Assembly (NCBI RefSeq): GCF_009765375.1
Contig: NZ_VTOK01000006.1
Coordinates: 62,001-126,000, forward strand
Length of the DNA: 64,000 nt
Direction: 5' to 3'
From: Alteribacillus sp. YIM 98480
GTDB lineage: Bacteria; Bacillota; Bacilli; Bacillales; Marinococcaceae
The position numbers and the translations under genes were made by a program. The notes beneath the pieces are model-generated. The model was given only the letters and a program-made list of their open reading frames with translations. It was not told where the DNA came from and made no database searches. Of this stretch, positions 26,677 to 36,131 are shown piece after piece. Position 1 is the stretch's first letter, and each line of letters opens with the position of its first letter.

Positions 26677-28235
26677 TATCCAGAATCTTCGTCTGTAGCA
26701 TTTTCTAGCATGGTGTGGTCTTCTCGCTGCAAAGGCTTTTCAGCTGGACCTTCTATGACTTCTCCTGTATAGGAAAATCTTGAACCATGGCATGGGCAGT
26801 CCCATGTCCTGTCGCCATGGTTCCACTCAACTTCACACCCAACGTGGGTGCACGTTGTATCTACTATGTGAATCTGCCCTTCTTTATCTTTATAAGCTCC
26901 TTTTCGTTTGCCATCGATCGTTACAACAGCCCCTTGGTCAACAGCTAAATCATCCGTGTTTTTATAAGGAATATCTAGCTTTCCTTTCACTAAATGTTTT
27001 GCAACATCGACATTTTCCATAAAAAATTTCTTTAAACTAGGATCAGCGTAAAAACGGGAAGGTGAATAAAGGGATGTATATGGGTTTTCTTTTTTCAATA
27101 CGATGTCGGTTAACAATCGTGCAGCCGCTGTCCCATTTGTCATTCCCCACTTTCGGTACCCTGTGGCGATTAAAACTCGGTGCTGTGTCGATGTAATTGC
27201 TCCAATATACGGAATTTTATCGAGTGTTGTTAAATCTTGAGTAGACCAGCGATAGATAATGTTTTCTAGATTAAAAATTTCATTTCCAAACGCTTCTAAT
27301 GCTTCATAATGTTCTAGAGTATCTTTACCTTGACCGGTTTTATGGCTCTCCCCGCCAATCAAAACTATTTCTTCCCCATTAATGGATGCAGACCGCAAAG
27401 AGCGTGTTGGCTGATCAACGTTTAAGTACATGCCTCCTGGGTACGCTTCTTTCGTCTTAACACCTAAAATATAAGAGCGGTCAGCATACATTCTCGTTGA
27501 ATAAAAGCCCATTCCTTCATAAAAAGGAAAGTGGGAACAAGCTAATATATGACTGCCTGTGATTCGGTGGCCGTTTCTGGTCAAAACCGTCGCTTCTTGA
27601 CTGTCTGCTTCCACATTTACTGCAGTCGTTTGTTCAAATATGAGACTGCCAGCATCTGTAATAACTTTTAAAAGGTGAGCTAAATATTTTAATGGGTGAA
27701 ACTGCGCCTGATTTGGCATAGATAAGGCATTATTTACACGAATAGAAAAAGGAATACTCTCTTCCATGCTTCCATCTATAGCTAGTTTTTGATAGGCTTC
27801 CCATTCTTTTTCCAGTTTTTGTGCATATTGTTTGGTAGTAGCATATAAATACGCATCTTGTTTTTTAAAATTACAATCGATTTTCTGTTCCTTAACGGTT
27901 TGTTCAATAAATTGAAGCGCTTCTGTATTTGCTTCATAATACATTCTAGCTTTACTCTGACCCATGTGCTGGATGATTTCATCGTAAATTAATCCATGCT
28001 GAGCCGTAATTTTGGCAGTTGTATGCCCAGTCGTCCCATTCAATACATTATCAGCTTCGATTAACGCAACTTTTACTCCTTCTTTTACTAATCGATATGC
28101 GGCCGTGATGCCGGTAATCCCTCCGCCTACTATGATTACATCTGCTTTAATGTCATCATGCAGCGTTTTAAATTCTGGTAAGTCTACTGTGTCTCGCCAA
28201 TAAGGTTCTGGGAATTGTGGTAATTTTTCAGTCAT
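26673..28235 (-). CDS. FAD-dependent oxidoreductase with C-terminal Rieske [2Fe-2S] domain
   Basis: 520 residues. The N-terminal DAO-type domain has the dinucleotide motif VIIVGGGITGITAAYRL, and TTGHTTAKITAQHGLIYDEI follows. The last about 90 residues are a Rieske domain with CTHVGCEVEWN and CPCHGSRFSYTGEVIEGPA, the CxH...CxxH cluster ligands. The set matches the Bacillus family of Rieske-containing glycine-oxidase-like proteins (B. subtilis YhfW type). The ATG at 28235 has GGAGTG upstream; the GTG nine bases earlier overlaps that site. Confidence 0.9.
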   Translation of the reverse strand: MTEKLPQFPEPYWRDTVDLPEFKTLHDDIKADVIIVGGGITGITAAYRLVKEGVKVALIEADNVLNGTTGHTTAKITAQHGLIYDEIIQHMGQSKARMYYEANTEALQFIEQTVKEQKIDCNFKKQDAYLYATTKQYAQKLEKEWEAYQKLAIDGSMEESIPFSIRVNNALSMPNQAQFHPLKYLAHLLKVITDAGSLIFEQTTAVNVEADSQEATVLTRNGHRITGSHILACSHFPFYEGMGFYSTRMYADRSYILGVKTKEAYPGGMYLNVDQPTRSLRSASINGEEIVLIGGESHKTGQGKDTLEHYEALEAFGNEIFNLENIIYRWSTQDLTTLDKIPYIGAITSTQHRVLIATGYRKWGMTNGTAAARLLTDIVLKKENPYTSLYSPSRFYADPSLKKFFMENVDVAKHLVKGKLDIPYKNTDDLAVDQGAVVTIDGKRKGAYKDKEGQIHIVDTTCTHVGCEVEWNHGDRTWDCPCHGSRFSYTGEVIEGPAEKPLQREDHTMLENATDEDSGY

Positions 28236-28333
28236 TGGATTCACTCCGTTTCTTTAAACGTAAGAAGTATAACAAGTGTTTACATTTTAAATAAAATCTA
28301 TAACCCTCATGGATAGATAGAAGGGATGGTAAA

Positions 28334-29992
28334 ATGAATGTTTATAAAACCGTTGCTGCTCAAATTGTCGACATATTAAAACGAGAAGCGATTAATCGGG
28401 TTTTTTCCGTTCCAGGAGAAAGTTTTCTTGATTTAATGGATGAAATATATCTTGAGGAAGCTGTAGATTTTGTTTCCTGCCGTCATGAAGGCGGGGCTTC
28501 CTTTATGGCGGAAGCGTATGGAAAACTAACCGGCAGGCCAGGGGTGGTAATGGCTACAAGAGGGGTTGGGGGATCGAATCTTTCTATAGGTGTCCATACT
28601 GCACATCAGGATTCTACCCCGATGGTCGTTTTTTTAGGACAGGTGGACCGGAAATTTCGCGGACGAGAAGGCTTTCAGGAAATTGAGCTCGATCGGATGT
28701 TTTCTCATGTGGCAAAGTGGACCTATGAACTGACTGATCCAGACCGGGCCAATGAAATGATCAGCAGAGCTTTTCGGGTTGCTCAGTCTGGACGCCCTGG
28801 TCCAGTTGTTGTCTCACTGCCTGCCGATATTTTAGAAGAAGAAAGTATTTATCATCCACAGCCTCCTTATACACCTTCTCGACCTGCACCTAATCAAGAA
28901 GAAATAAGAAAAGCTCTTTATCTGTTAAAACAATCGAAACGACCTTTAATCATTGCTGGCGGAGGGGTACTTCGTTCAAAGGCTGAAAAAGAACTGTTAG
29001 CGTTTGTGCAATCATCAAACATTCCTATAATAGCTTCTTTTCGCAGGCACGATATATTCCCGAATAATCACAGGTTATATGCCGGCCACACTGGCTTAGG
29101 AACCTTCCCGGAAATTTTAAATACAATGAGACAGGCAGACACCGTACTAGCTATAGGAACACGACTATCTGAAATAACGACCCAAAGCTATTCCATATTT
29201 CAAGAGAATATGACGCTTATTCATATAGATATAGACCCGGATACATTGGGAAAAATTTATTCACCGCAGGTAGGTATTGTGGCAGACGCCTCTCAAGCAT
29301 TGACTGCTTTATTAGAAAATGGAATAAAACCAAATCAGGAATGGGAAAAGTGGGCCATAGAACGCAGGCAGGTTTATAATAAAGCAACTGCTATTACGGA
29401 ACATCCAAATAGTGAAACAGTAGATATAGCCCAAATCATCCAAAGTTTACAGGAACTTCTTTTGGATGATGCTGTTATTACAAATGATGCAGGAAACTTC
29501 GCGGCTTGGCTGCATAATTATTACAGCTTTAATGAACCAAAAACGTATGCAGGGCCGACGTCAGGAGCAATGGGATACGGTCTTCCGGCAGGTATAGCTG
29601 CAAAAATGGTTTTTCCTGAAAAAACGGTCGTTTCTTTGTCGGGAGATGGCGGCTTTATGATGACCGTTCAGGAACTCGAAACCGCCGTTCGTCATAAAGT
29701 ACCGATCATAGCCGTTGTTTTTAACAACAATATGTACGGAACGATTCGTATGCATCAAGAGAAAGTATTTCCTCACCATGTCATCGGTACAAGTTTAAAT
29801 GAAATTAATTTTAGTAAATTAGCTGAAGCAATGGGCGTGTATGGGCAGCGTATTAATCATCACAGATCATTTAAAGGAGCTCTGCAAAAAGCAATCCAGC
29901 ACGAAGGTCCAGCACTTATTGAAGTGATGTGTGATCCGGAAAACATCTCTGTTTTGTCCAATCTATCCGATATTCATAAATCTAATAAATGA
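28334..29992 (+). CDS. Thiamine-diphosphate enzyme, acetolactate synthase large-subunit-like
   Basis: 552 residues with the three domains of the TPP family: PYR domain with the catalytic glutamate (SCRHEGGASFMAEAYG), central domain (RPLIIAGGGVLRSKAEKEL), and PP domain with GDGGFMMTVQELETAVRHKVPIIAVVFNNNMYG binding Mg-TPP. No regulatory subunit gene is adjacent and it is divergent from the Rieske oxidoreductase, so it is more likely a catabolic decarboxylase or an IlvB paralogue than the biosynthetic enzyme. Substrate unclear. Confidence 0.85.
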   Translation: MNVYKTVAAQIVDILKREAINRVFSVPGESFLDLMDEIYLEEAVDFVSCRHEGGASFMAEAYGKLTGRPGVVMATRGVGGSNLSIGVHTAHQDSTPMVVFLGQVDRKFRGREGFQEIELDRMFSHVAKWTYELTDPDRANEMISRAFRVAQSGRPGPVVVSLPADILEEESIYHPQPPYTPSRPAPNQEEIRKALYLLKQSKRPLIIAGGGVLRSKAEKELLAFVQSSNIPIIASFRRHDIFPNNHRLYAGHTGLGTFPEILNTMRQADTVLAIGTRLSEITTQSYSIFQENMTLIHIDIDPDTLGKIYSPQVGIVADASQALTALLENGIKPNQEWEKWAIERRQVYNKATAITEHPNSETVDIAQIIQSLQELLLDDAVITNDAGNFAAWLHNYYSFNEPKTYAGPTSGAMGYGLPAGIAAKMVFPEKTVVSLSGDGGFMMTVQELETAVRHKVPIIAVVFNNNMYGTIRMHQEKVFPHHVIGTSLNEINFSKLAEAMGVYGQRINHHRSFKGALQKAIQHEGPALIEVMCDPENISVLSNLSDIHKSNK

Positions 29993-30009
29993 ATAAGGCT
30001 GTCATTAAA

Positions 30010-30220
30010 GGTTAGTGTAGAGGATGAAATTGGGCAGCGGAAGACCGTGCTGTAAAAGACGAGGAGGCTAAACCGTCGCCCGCGGCAAAGAAGACACTAT
30101 GAGAACGAGCAAACAGTGCTGGGTTAGAGCTCGCTGCTTGTGCCCTAATGGTGAAAGCGAGTATAGACCAGTTGCGTTTGCTGAGAATGGACTTATGGGA
30201 CAGCGCCTTCGTCAAATTGG
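30010..30220. other. GC-richer non-coding stretch, possibly a decayed intergenic repeat
   Basis: Between the TPP-enzyme gene and repeat copy B lies about 200 bp richer in G+C than the flanks. It includes GACGAGGAGGCTAAACCG and TCGCCCGCGGCAAAGAAG, which recall a compact intergenic element common in Bacillaceae. Only one copy occurs in the window, so the assignment rests on memory. The minus-strand frame across it runs on into the repeat and is not a gene. Confidence 0.3.
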
Positions 30221-30228
30221 GTTTTTTT

Positions 30229-30390
30229 AAAAGGTAAGAAATTATAAATATTTGGCGTTTTACATGTCTAGCTCCAGCGCCTATTCGCTCGAAATTCCTT
30301 CGGTTCGTCAATGGAAATCAAAGATCAGCTTTCCATATACCGCCCCTCCAGGACTTGTCGCTCGTGAGCAAGGCACTTGCGCTTTTCTTA
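30229..30390 (+). repeat. Dispersed structured repeat, copy B
   Basis: It begins AAAAGGTAAGAAATTATAAA and ends AAGGCACTTGCGCTTTTCTTA. The body is nearly identical to copies C and D (TTCCTTCGGTTCGTCAATGG, CAGCTTTCCATAT, CTCCAGGACTTGTCGCTCG). The internal GGAAATC/GATCAGCTTTCC arm is weaker than in copy C. Confidence 0.88.
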
Positions 30391-30616
30391 TGGGAAGTTG
30401 CTCCATAAACCACGTTTAATCATTAAATTTATTGTATCTTCTTTGCTGTTGTAGAGTTAATTTTTTATCCTATGTGGTGTTTCCCATTGTTTTTTAAAAT
30501 TACACTTGAGTTAAATATAGGCCTAAGGTTTTTGTTTTCTGAAGGATTCAGAAACAGTACAATTAATCTAGACACTCATAATAACCGACTGTTCTGCACA
30601 TACGTGAGGTGAATCA

Positions 30617-31300
30617 ATGGAAACTGTTTTTATTGTTGTCGTTATTGGTTTACTTATGTATATACCAGTTATAGGACCATACTTTTCTCTTTTTAATACA
30701 CTCGTTCATGAAAGCGGGCATGCAGTAATTGCACTATTAACCGGAGGGAAAGTGAAATCTATCTCTCTGTTTAGCAGTACAGAAGGGGTTGCAGCGACTC
30801 ATCATCACCAGTTTGGTCTCATTTTAACATCATTTTCTGGCTACCCATTCGCATCTGCAGTCTCTGTTCTTTTTATTTACATGGTTGAAAAAGAATGGTA
30901 TATAGGTGCTGGAATCAGCTTATTGGTTTTGTTGGGGTACAACTTGATGTTTTGGGTGCGAAATTTATTCGGCATCTTTTGGATTCTTTCAATATTGATC
31001 GGTACCTATATATTGTGGTACCAGAATTATTTGGGTGTCTTAGAGTACCTGATCATCGGTATTAGTTTAGTGTTATGGATTCAAGCATTCTTTAGCTGCT
31101 GGCATATTTTTTTAATTAGTTTTAAAACGCCAAAACAGGCCGGTGATGCATCGATTTTGGCTCGATTAACATTTATTCCTGCCCAGCTATGGGGATTTTT
31201 GTTTTTGTTACAAGGATCCCTGTTGTTTTTGATAGGATGGGCTATATGGTTTGACATGGACCTTTTATCAAATTGGAGAGAGGTGGTTCAACTGTGGTAG
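30617..31300 (+). CDS. M50-family membrane metallopeptidase-like protein
   Basis: 227 residues, about six membrane helices. The zinc motif HESGH (residues about 31-35: NTLVHESGHAVIALLTGGKV) is at the end of the first helix, as in site-2-protease-like M50B peptidases. The PDZ domain and NPDG motif of classical S2P are absent. It is translationally joined to the next gene, whose GTG overlaps the end of this one (CTGTGGTAG). Target unknown. Confidence 0.82.
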   Translation: METVFIVVVIGLLMYIPVIGPYFSLFNTLVHESGHAVIALLTGGKVKSISLFSSTEGVAATHHHQFGLILTSFSGYPFASAVSVLFIYMVEKEWYIGAGISLLVLLGYNLMFWVRNLFGIFWILSILIGTYILWYQNYLGVLEYLIIGISLVLWIQAFFSCWHIFLISFKTPKQAGDASILARLTFIPAQLWGFLFLLQGSLLFLIGWAIWFDMDLLSNWREVVQLW

Positions 31301-31764
31301 AGAAGCGCCAGGGGATTATAAGACATAAAGCATTATATCCATTATCGCATCATCATCACCGCGCTCTTTTTGTTGCCATGAATTTAAAACGGGCAGGGAC
31401 TGAAAAATCTCGGTATTCTTTAGAAGAAACGATAGAAGATGCAGCAGCTTTTTGGGATCCGAGTGGAATCAATCATTTTCGTGATGAGGAAGAAATACTG
31501 CTGCCGGCTTTTTCTCAATATGCTTCTATTGAACGTAACGAAATAAAGGAAATGCTGATAGAACATGTAGAAATTCGTGCACTGTTTGACCGTTTATTAA
31601 AAAAAGAAGACACTCGTGCTGCTTTTTTAAATCAGTTAGGTGTAAAACTCGAAGCACATATAAGAAACGAAGAAAGAGTTATTTTTCCAATGATAGAACA
31701 AGCATTGCCAGAGGAAAAATTAAAGCAGTTATTTTCTTACTTTCATGGGCGCCGTGAAAAGTAA
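31294..31764 (+). CDS. Hemerythrin-like (HHE) domain protein
   Basis: 156 residues. Iron-ligand pattern: HHHHRALFVAMNLKR in the first helix, HFRDEEEILLPAF in the second, EHVEIRALFDRLL in the third and HIRNEERVIFPMIE in the fourth, i.e. a di-iron four-helix bundle of the hemerythrin HHE class, which senses or binds O2, NO or iron. GTG 31294 with GAGAGGTGG upstream is the likely start; the earlier frame start lies in the previous gene. Confidence 0.9.
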   Translation: MVEKRQGIIRHKALYPLSHHHHRALFVAMNLKRAGTEKSRYSLEETIEDAAAFWDPSGINHFRDEEEILLPAFSQYASIERNEIKEMLIEHVEIRALFDRLLKKEDTRAAFLNQLGVKLEAHIRNEERVIFPMIEQALPEEKLKQLFSYFHGRREK

Positions 31765-31800
31765 ACAGTGGATCCGATATACTGTTTTTAAATGGTTAAA
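31763..31800 (+). terminator. Terminator after the hemerythrin gene
   Basis: AAACAGT (31763-31769) with ACTGTTT (31791-31797), followed by TTA. Short stem. Confidence 0.5.
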
Positions 31801-31855
31801 ACGTGCGAATTACAAGAAATATCATATTGAATGAGGCAAAACTAGAGCTTGAATG

Positions 31856-32275
31856 CTATTTCATGTTTGGATAATCACAGTATTCGATGATTGTTCCTTC
31901 TGTGTCGGCAGGATTCAAGTAAATTAACCGTCTGCCATGTTTATTAATACGCAATGTTTCTTCCATGACTCGTATCTTTTTCATTTCCAGATCTTTTATC
32001 GCACTATCTAAATTATCTACACGATAGGCAATATGATGAACGCCTTTTCCTTTTTGCTTTATAAAGCGGGCAATAGGGGAAGTGGTGTTATTTGTTGGCA
32101 GGAGTAATTCTATTCGGTTGCCGCTTACTTCCATAATAGCCACTTCACTTTCTACCCCTTTATCCTCACTTCTATAACGATCCAGTAATACTCCGCTTAA
32201 GACATTTTTGTAGAAATTTATGCTTTCTTCTAAGTCTCTTACAGCAATTCCAATGTGATCGAGTTCTTTTTTCAT
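31856..32275 (-). CDS. mce: Methylmalonyl-CoA epimerase
   Basis: 139-residue vicinal-oxygen-chelate protein. LDHIGIAVRDLEESINFYKNVL at the N-terminus and GKGVHHIAYRVDNL in the middle supply metal-binding histidines, and the C-terminal EGTIIEYCDYP the glutamate. It interconverts (2R)- and (2S)-methylmalonyl-CoA next to the B12-dependent mutase, which is not in the window. It stands alone, with AAGGAGA before the ATG. Confidence 0.85.
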   Translation of the reverse strand: MKKELDHIGIAVRDLEESINFYKNVLSGVLLDRYRSEDKGVESEVAIMEVSGNRIELLLPTNNTTSPIARFIKQKGKGVHHIAYRVDNLDSAIKDLEMKKIRVMEETLRINKHGRRLIYLNPADTEGTIIEYCDYPNMK

Positions 32276-32405
32276 ATATTTTCTCCTTGTTCTATAGTGG
32301 TTTCATTTTAACATAGGCTGTTTTCGTACGCAGAAAAAGGTTTTCCGCGAATTACTAGAGAATATTTTTAATGAAAAGAAACTTATATGTATGGGGGAAA
32401 CTTTT

Positions 32406-32876
32406 ATGAAAAAATGGACAGAAGAAACAGAAATCGATGCTCCGATAGAAGAAGTCTGGACATTATTAAATGGCTCTTTAGACAATATGCAGAAAATTAT
32501 GCCAAACGTTGTGGAACATGAACCGATTAACGTTACAGATGAAGGGGTGGGGAGTGTGTACCGGCAAAAATATAAAGAAGGAAAACGTGTGGAAGAATAT
32601 GAGGTGGAAACAGTAGAATATATGAACACACCGGAATATAAGAAACTTAAAATTGCTTTTGTACTTGCAAACATGTTTGATATTACTGCGAAATACGAAT
32701 TAAGAAAACTTACGGATAATAAAACCCATTTTATTTATACAACTACTAACCGTCCTTTAAAATGGTTTGTGAACATCATTTTACTGTTTGCTGGAAATAA
32801 GGTAACGGCACAGTTTGTGGAACGTGTAAAACATACAGCAGAAGCAGAATACAGCAAAACAGCGTTTAATGTTTAA
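32406..32876 (+). CDS. SRPBCC (START/polyketide-cyclase-like) protein
   Basis: 156 residues beginning KKWTEETEIDAPIEEVWTLLNGSLDNMQKIMPNVVEHEPIN, the first strand-helix unit of the SRPBCC fold; the rest is alternating strands ending in a long helix (FVERVKHTAEAEYSKTAF). ATG 32406 follows GGGGGAA. Ligand unknown. Its last 11 nt overlap the convergent DUF421 gene. Confidence 0.75.
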   Translation: MKKWTEETEIDAPIEEVWTLLNGSLDNMQKIMPNVVEHEPINVTDEGVGSVYRQKYKEGKRVEEYEVETVEYMNTPEYKKLKIAFVLANMFDITAKYELRKLTDNKTHFIYTTTNRPLKWFVNIILLFAGNKVTAQFVERVKHTAEAEYSKTAFNV

Positions 32877-33594
32877 TGGGCGGTACTGTAATTGTTTCAT
32901 CTTGTAAAGATACGTGTATGTCTAACTGCTGTGTAATCGAGGCGAAAAAAATATTTGAAATGTCGTCTATATCCTCTTCCGCTAGCTTAGTACGCAGCCA
33001 TATTTCATCTACATTTAAGTGTGAAAGTACACTTGAATAAACTTCCCCTTCTATTATTACCGGGAAAGCAATCAAAGAATGTTTATTTATACCGATATCT
33101 GCAGCGGTTACAGTATTTTTCTCCGGTTTTTTTAATACGCTTAGTGCACCGTTTGCTTCTACGACTGCAGTTTCAACTTCCTTCACATCAAACACGTCTT
33201 TTTCACGAAGCATTTGCAAAATATTATCAATGGAATACCTGATCTTTTTTATGTTTTTAACGAGAAAGATTCCATTTTGCACAACTACGGTTGGTTCAAA
33301 TGTAATCAGCCGTCCTACTTTTCGGCTTGATATTTTCCATCTGGCCACGAGCCGCTGCAAAAGACCAACCGCTAAAATAGCAGCAGCGCTAGGAATGTGG
33401 TTAATAGTTGGGTCAGCAATATCTGCTCCTACTATGGCTCCAAGTGTAACAATGATTAAAAAATCGAATATAGGAAGTTCTCCGATCGCACGTTTTCCCA
33501 TGAAAATAGTAATAACTAATAATAAAGGTAAAATTGTAATAATTCTCCCAAGTACCAGGGCGATATCTTTTATGGTTTCTACCAATGTTTCCAC
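32866..33594 (-). CDS. DUF421 membrane protein (YetF/YrbG-like)
   Basis: 242 residues: two to three N-terminal membrane helices, then a cytoplasmic region. Family motifs are RIITILPLLLVITIFMGKRAIGELPIFDFLIIVTLGAIVGADIA (read as segments of residues 16-60), RLITFEPTVVVQNGIF and NILQMLREKDVFDVKEVETAVVEANGALSV. B. subtilis relatives are often induced by stress or late growth; the activity is unknown. Confidence 0.9.
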   Translation of the reverse strand: METLVETIKDIALVLGRIITILPLLLVITIFMGKRAIGELPIFDFLIIVTLGAIVGADIADPTINHIPSAAAILAVGLLQRLVARWKISSRKVGRLITFEPTVVVQNGIFLVKNIKKIRYSIDNILQMLREKDVFDVKEVETAVVEANGALSVLKKPEKNTVTAADIGINKHSLIAFPVIIEGEVYSSVLSHLNVDEIWLRTKLAEEDIDDISNIFFASITQQLDIHVSLQDETITVPPIKH

Positions 33595-33740
33595 CTCGAT
33601 AACTATGATAGTGATCTATTTTACAGTTTTTCCAAAACTTTTAATACGGATACAAAGTAGTTTTTTGGTTTATACAATGACACCTTTAGGGAAAATATAG
33701 ATATGACTTTGATCATTTTCCTGAGGAGGAACGAAGGTGT

Positions 33741-34997
33741 ATGAAACCAAATAACTCTATCCCTCAAGATAAAACATTAGATAATACACTGGCTTTGTTG
33801 CAGGAAGGGTTTCAATTTATCCCAAATAGACGGAAACAATTGGACTCTGATATTTTTCAAACCCGATTGTTTGGGCAAAAGGTTATTTGTATGAGCGGAA
33901 ATGAGGCAGCTGAACTGTTTTATGATAATGAACGATTTCAGCGAAAAGGTGCAGCCCCTAAACGCATTCAAAAAACGTTATTTGGTGAAAATGCCATTCA
34001 AGGAATGGACGGGGAGGACCATAAACATCGAAAGCGAATGTTTTTATCCCTCATGACACCGGAACGTTTGAATCACATGGTGGATCTGACCCTGAATCAG
34101 TGGAAAAATAAAGTTATAGAATGGGAAAAAGCAAATGAAGTGGTGTTATTTGATGAAACCGAAGAAATGATGTGCAGGGCAGCATGTGAATGGGCAGGTA
34201 TTCCAATAAGAGAAAAAGAAGTGAATCAAAGGAGCAAAGATTTAGGAGCAATGATAGATGCGTTTGGAGGTGTCGGTCAGAGGTATCGACAAGGTAAACA
34301 TGCACGTAAAAGAACAGAAAATTGGATAAAAGATTTAATAAAAGAAATTCGTTCTGGTGAATTAAATCCTCTAGAAAATACCGCTTCATATATTGTAGCA
34401 TGGCATAGAGAACGAAATGGAAAGAAATTAAGCCCTCAAATGGCAGCAATAGAGCTAATTAACGTAATCAGACCGATTGTAGCTATCGGCAGGTATATAA
34501 CCTTTGGGGCTTTAGCGCTGCATGAATATCCAGAAACTCACAAAAAACTAGAAGAGGATAAGGAAGAGTACAGCAAAATGTTTGTGCAGGAAGTTCGTCG
34601 GTTTTACCCGTTTGGACCTTTTACAGGCGCAAGGGTACGCAAACATTTTACCTGGAAGCAGTGCCGTTTTAAAAAAGGGAGGTTAGTATTGTTAGATATT
34701 TACGGAACAAATCATCATCCAGATCTATGGGAAGACCCAAATGATTTTAAACCAGAGCGTTTTAAGAATTGGGAAGGCAGTCCTTTTCGTTTTATTCCGC
34801 AAGGCGGGGGAGACCATTACATAGGACACCGTTGTGCAGGAGAATGGCTTACGGTGATGGTGATGAAAGAAAGTATGAAATTTATAACAACAGAAATGGA
34901 ATATGAAGTACCACCTCAAAATTTAAATTACAGTATGGTTAGAATGCCTTCGATACCAAAAAGCCGTTTTGTTATTAGAAAGGTTAGACCAAAATAA
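33741..34997 (+). CDS. Cytochrome P450, CYP152-type fatty-acid peroxygenase
   Basis: 418 residues. The heme-binding region RFIPQGGGDHYIGHRCAGEWLT (cysteine in GHRCAGE) and the I-helix NVIRPIVAIGRY, with the Arg-Pro pair that replaces the usual acid-alcohol pair, mark CYP152, which uses H2O2 to hydroxylate or decarboxylate long-chain fatty acids (B. subtilis YbdT/CypC). No redox partner gene is adjacent, as expected for a peroxygenase. GGAGGAACG lies before the ATG. Confidence 0.93.
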   Translation: MKPNNSIPQDKTLDNTLALLQEGFQFIPNRRKQLDSDIFQTRLFGQKVICMSGNEAAELFYDNERFQRKGAAPKRIQKTLFGENAIQGMDGEDHKHRKRMFLSLMTPERLNHMVDLTLNQWKNKVIEWEKANEVVLFDETEEMMCRAACEWAGIPIREKEVNQRSKDLGAMIDAFGGVGQRYRQGKHARKRTENWIKDLIKEIRSGELNPLENTASYIVAWHRERNGKKLSPQMAAIELINVIRPIVAIGRYITFGALALHEYPETHKKLEEDKEEYSKMFVQEVRRFYPFGPFTGARVRKHFTWKQCRFKKGRLVLLDIYGTNHHPDLWEDPNDFKPERFKNWEGSPFRFIPQGGGDHYIGHRCAGEWLTVMVMKESMKFITTEMEYEVPPQNLNYSMVRMPSIPKSRFVIRKVRPK

Positions 34998-35174
34998 CGT
35001 AACATACGTTTAACAGCTAAGAGCATAGTTTGAATCTTTGGTTTTGATAATGTCAGCTTTTTCAGCAAAAAGTCTGCACCTGCTTGTTAATTATTAATAT
35101 ACTTCTGAAAATGGTATGAAATACAACAAAAAATGAGAACTCGTACTAAATTTAATCAAATGGCAGGGATACAA

Positions 35175-36005
35175 ATGATTTGTGAATTAGAACCAGATGC
35201 TTTTGACAGATGCATACCATTACTTGAACCAGATAGTCACGTCGAAGCAAAAGCAGTAGTAGAGGGGGTTAACAGCGGGCGGATATTTGTTAATAATTCT
35301 TTATCACCGGAAGCAGGAATGGTTTGGCTTGGTAATAATGATGGTTTCTTTTTTATTGGAAATGAAGGGCAGGCCGATTTCAATAACGAAATTGTAAAGT
35401 ATGTTGAAGAAGTTATAAAGCCCGAAATGGTAGAAAAAGAGCTCTTTTATTTTGAAATGATGGGAAATCATTCTGGATGGCACTCAACCGTACAAAAACT
35501 GTTTATCCACCGGTCGTTAACGAGCTGTACGCAACATGTTTTTATTTTAAAGCCGAATGATTATGTTCCTAAAAACACTGCAGTACGTCCTCCATATAAA
35601 ATAAAAAAGATTACAAAAGCATTTTATGAGGAGGAGCGTAATATAATAAATATTTCTTATTTAGATCGAAAAATTCAAGAATCCTGGTCCTCAAAAGAGG
35701 ATTTTTTTAAAAAGGGACTGGGGTATTGCATTGTATGTGAAGACGAGATAGTAGGTATCTGCCACACAAATTTCGCTGCAGACAAGAGGCAGTGCATTGC
35801 AATTGAGATATCGGAGGCCCATCAAAACCAAGGACTTGCAAAAACAATAGGACACTATTATGTGAAAGATTGTTTTAGACAAGGGTTTCTTCCATATTGG
35901 GATTGTATGGATAGTAATAAATCTTCTCAAGCAGTGGCGGATCATTTAGGTTTTACCCATCAGTTTTCTTACCCAAGCTATGCTTTTTCATTCATAAATT
36001 TTTGA
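35175..36005 (+). CDS. GNAT-family acetyltransferase (PF12746-like)
   Basis: 276 residues. The N-terminal half resembles the GNAT acetyltransferase group of Bacillus with a preceding domain (CIPLLEPDSHVEAKAVVEGVNSG); the C-terminal half carries the acetyl-CoA fold (GICHTNFAADKRQCIAIEISEAHQNQGLAKTIGHYYV, read in parts), with the Q-x-x-G-x-A loop and DCMDSNKSSQAVADHLGF. ATG 35175 has AGGGAT 6 nt upstream; ATGs at 35160 and 35133 are in frame but lack good sites. Substrate unknown. Confidence 0.75.
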   Translation: MICELEPDAFDRCIPLLEPDSHVEAKAVVEGVNSGRIFVNNSLSPEAGMVWLGNNDGFFFIGNEGQADFNNEIVKYVEEVIKPEMVEKELFYFEMMGNHSGWHSTVQKLFIHRSLTSCTQHVFILKPNDYVPKNTAVRPPYKIKKITKAFYEEERNIINISYLDRKIQESWSSKEDFFKKGLGYCIVCEDEIVGICHTNFAADKRQCIAIEISEAHQNQGLAKTIGHYYVKDCFRQGFLPYWDCMDSNKSSQAVADHLGFTHQFSYPSYAFSFINF

Positions 36006-36131
36006 TTTTATTTGTAGATATTTTAAATTCGAAAAATTTGGCTTACCGCCAATTCTTAAGGGTAGAGGCCATCGTTTTTCTCTTTAACATAGTTAAACTA
36101 TCTGAAGTTTAAAGAAAGGAAGTGCTGGGTT

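Noticed and set aside
30012-30311. 99-residue minus-strand frame
   Set aside because: Its end reads ARHVKRQIFIISYLLKK, which is only the translated 5' part of repeat copy B; the same peptide appears from copy E.
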